Shown piece after piece: positions 21,420-21,773 of a DNA stretch of 21,773 nucleotides. The notes beneath the pieces are model-generated. The model was not told the DNA's origin. It worked only from the letters and a program-made list of their open reading frames with translations, and ran no database searches. Numbering within the stretch: position 1 is the first letter of the stretch; each line of letters begins with the position of its first letter. Source of the DNA: a virus. The stretch lies in IMG/VR virus record IMGVR_UViG_3300005356_000020, positions 1 through 21,773 of that record; one strand, given 5' to 3'. The position numbers and the translations under genes were made by a program.

Positions 21420-21773
21420 TCACGCCGGTGAATGGATCACCCGGAAGTCAACGATTCGCCTACGGATTGCGGCTGTCTCGTCATACTCGGAGACGTCGCT
21501 CACCAGTCTGCAATCGTCTATTTGTTCGCCAGAGACCGCGCCAGTGTAATTGTTGAGGACGCGGATCACGTGATCCCCGACGGAATGCGCGCCTGATGTG
21601 CCGCCGTACGTCTCGGCCCGGCACTCGAAGGTGATGCGGCGGTTCCAGGGCGGCTCCGTGCCCTTGAGATCATCGCCCATCATGAAGCCGCTGGCCGGGT
21701 ATTGGACGATGTCTGGATAGGGCTGGCCGGGCACCGCCGCCGTGAAGTAGACGCGTGTGCCGACCAGGGCCGC
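21420..21773 (-). CDS. Tail terminator / completion protein (DUF3168-like), N-terminus missing
   Basis: The frame is open to the right edge, so the true start is outside the window. A GTG at 21734 is internal, not the start, because the residues before it continue the family pattern (LVGTRVYFTAAVPGQPYPDI). Visible features are the LVGTRVY strand, a PYPDIVQYPAS segment, a long strand with basic residues (RRITFECRAETYGG), a helix (AHSVGDHVIRVLNNYTG) and closing strands (EYDETAAIRRRIVDFRVIH). This is the order of DUF3168-type tail terminators, which cap the tail tube and join it to the head. The next gene overlaps its stop or follows closely. The call is good at family level, but the missing N-terminus prevents a full comparison. 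Confidence 0.78.
   Translation of the reverse strand, partial: AALVGTRVYFTAAVPGQPYPDIVQYPASGFMMGDDLKGTEPPWNRRITFECRAETYGGTSGAHSVGDHVIRVLNNYTGAVSGEQIDDCRLVSDVSEYDETAAIRRRIVDFRVIHSPA

Noticed and set aside
1-21773. CRISPR arrays, tRNAs, attachment sites, integrase or transposon ends
   Set aside because: I looked and saw no regularly spaced repeats, no tRNA-like cloverleaf, no recombinase and no insertion-sequence ends. All DNA is accounted for by tail, adhesin and lysis genes and short gaps.

Overview
The window is one stretch of a tailed double-stranded DNA phage or prophage with a long, non-contractile (siphovirus, lambda-like) tail. It holds most of the tail region followed by the lysis cassette. 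No host gene, integrase, tRNA, portal, terminase or capsid gene is visible, so a free phage cannot be told from a prophage. The DNA is GC-rich and the protein style (DUF1833-type gpL analogue, gpK-like NlpC/P60 protein, tail-lysozyme-type endolysin) suggests a phage of an alphaproteobacterium. That host assignment is inference only.

Almost everything is on the minus strand and reads right to left, in classical lambda tail order. From the right edge come a partial tail terminator (open at 21773), a small cysteine-rich protein, the major tail tube protein, a small secreted PsiF-like protein, and the tail assembly chaperone pair. The chaperone pair (gpG and gpT analogues) is probably joined by a -1 frameshift. 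Next are a perfect 13-bp-arm hairpin, the tape measure protein, a small minor tail protein, a DUF1833 gpL analogue, a gpK-like NlpC/P60 protein, and a fused gpI/gpJ-type tail tip protein. Spacing is tight, with many 4-bp overlaps, which indicates one long operon.

Downstream of the tip protein (10240 to 2502) lies an elaborate adhesin region. It has a 164-aa tip-associated protein, a 67-aa small protein, a 785-aa tail fibre with an SGNH carbohydrate-esterase domain, a 238-aa LamG/lectin-like protein, and a 1259-aa mosaic tailspike. The tailspike has three copies of a beta-rich stalk module, an inserted SPRY-like domain, glycine linkers, a short collagen-like stretch and a beta-helix. Together these would bind, deacetylate and probably cleave a host surface polysaccharide. 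Two plus-strand genes flank the tailspike, a 35-aa ORF at 6367-6474 and a 98-aa gene at 2204-2500. Each ends exactly one base from the stop codon of the opposing gene.

The left end (1-2077) is the lysis cassette. It encodes a lysozyme-type endolysin, a peptidoglycan-binding protein with two C-terminal membrane segments, a second two-membrane-segment protein, and a partial spanin-like protein with one membrane segment that runs off the left edge.

The most unusual items are the tailspike architecture, the esterase fibre, the PsiF-like secreted cargo gene inside the tail operon, the opposite-strand genes around the tailspike, the frameshifted chaperone with no canonical slippery heptamer, and the peptidoglycan-binding membrane protein next to the endolysin.
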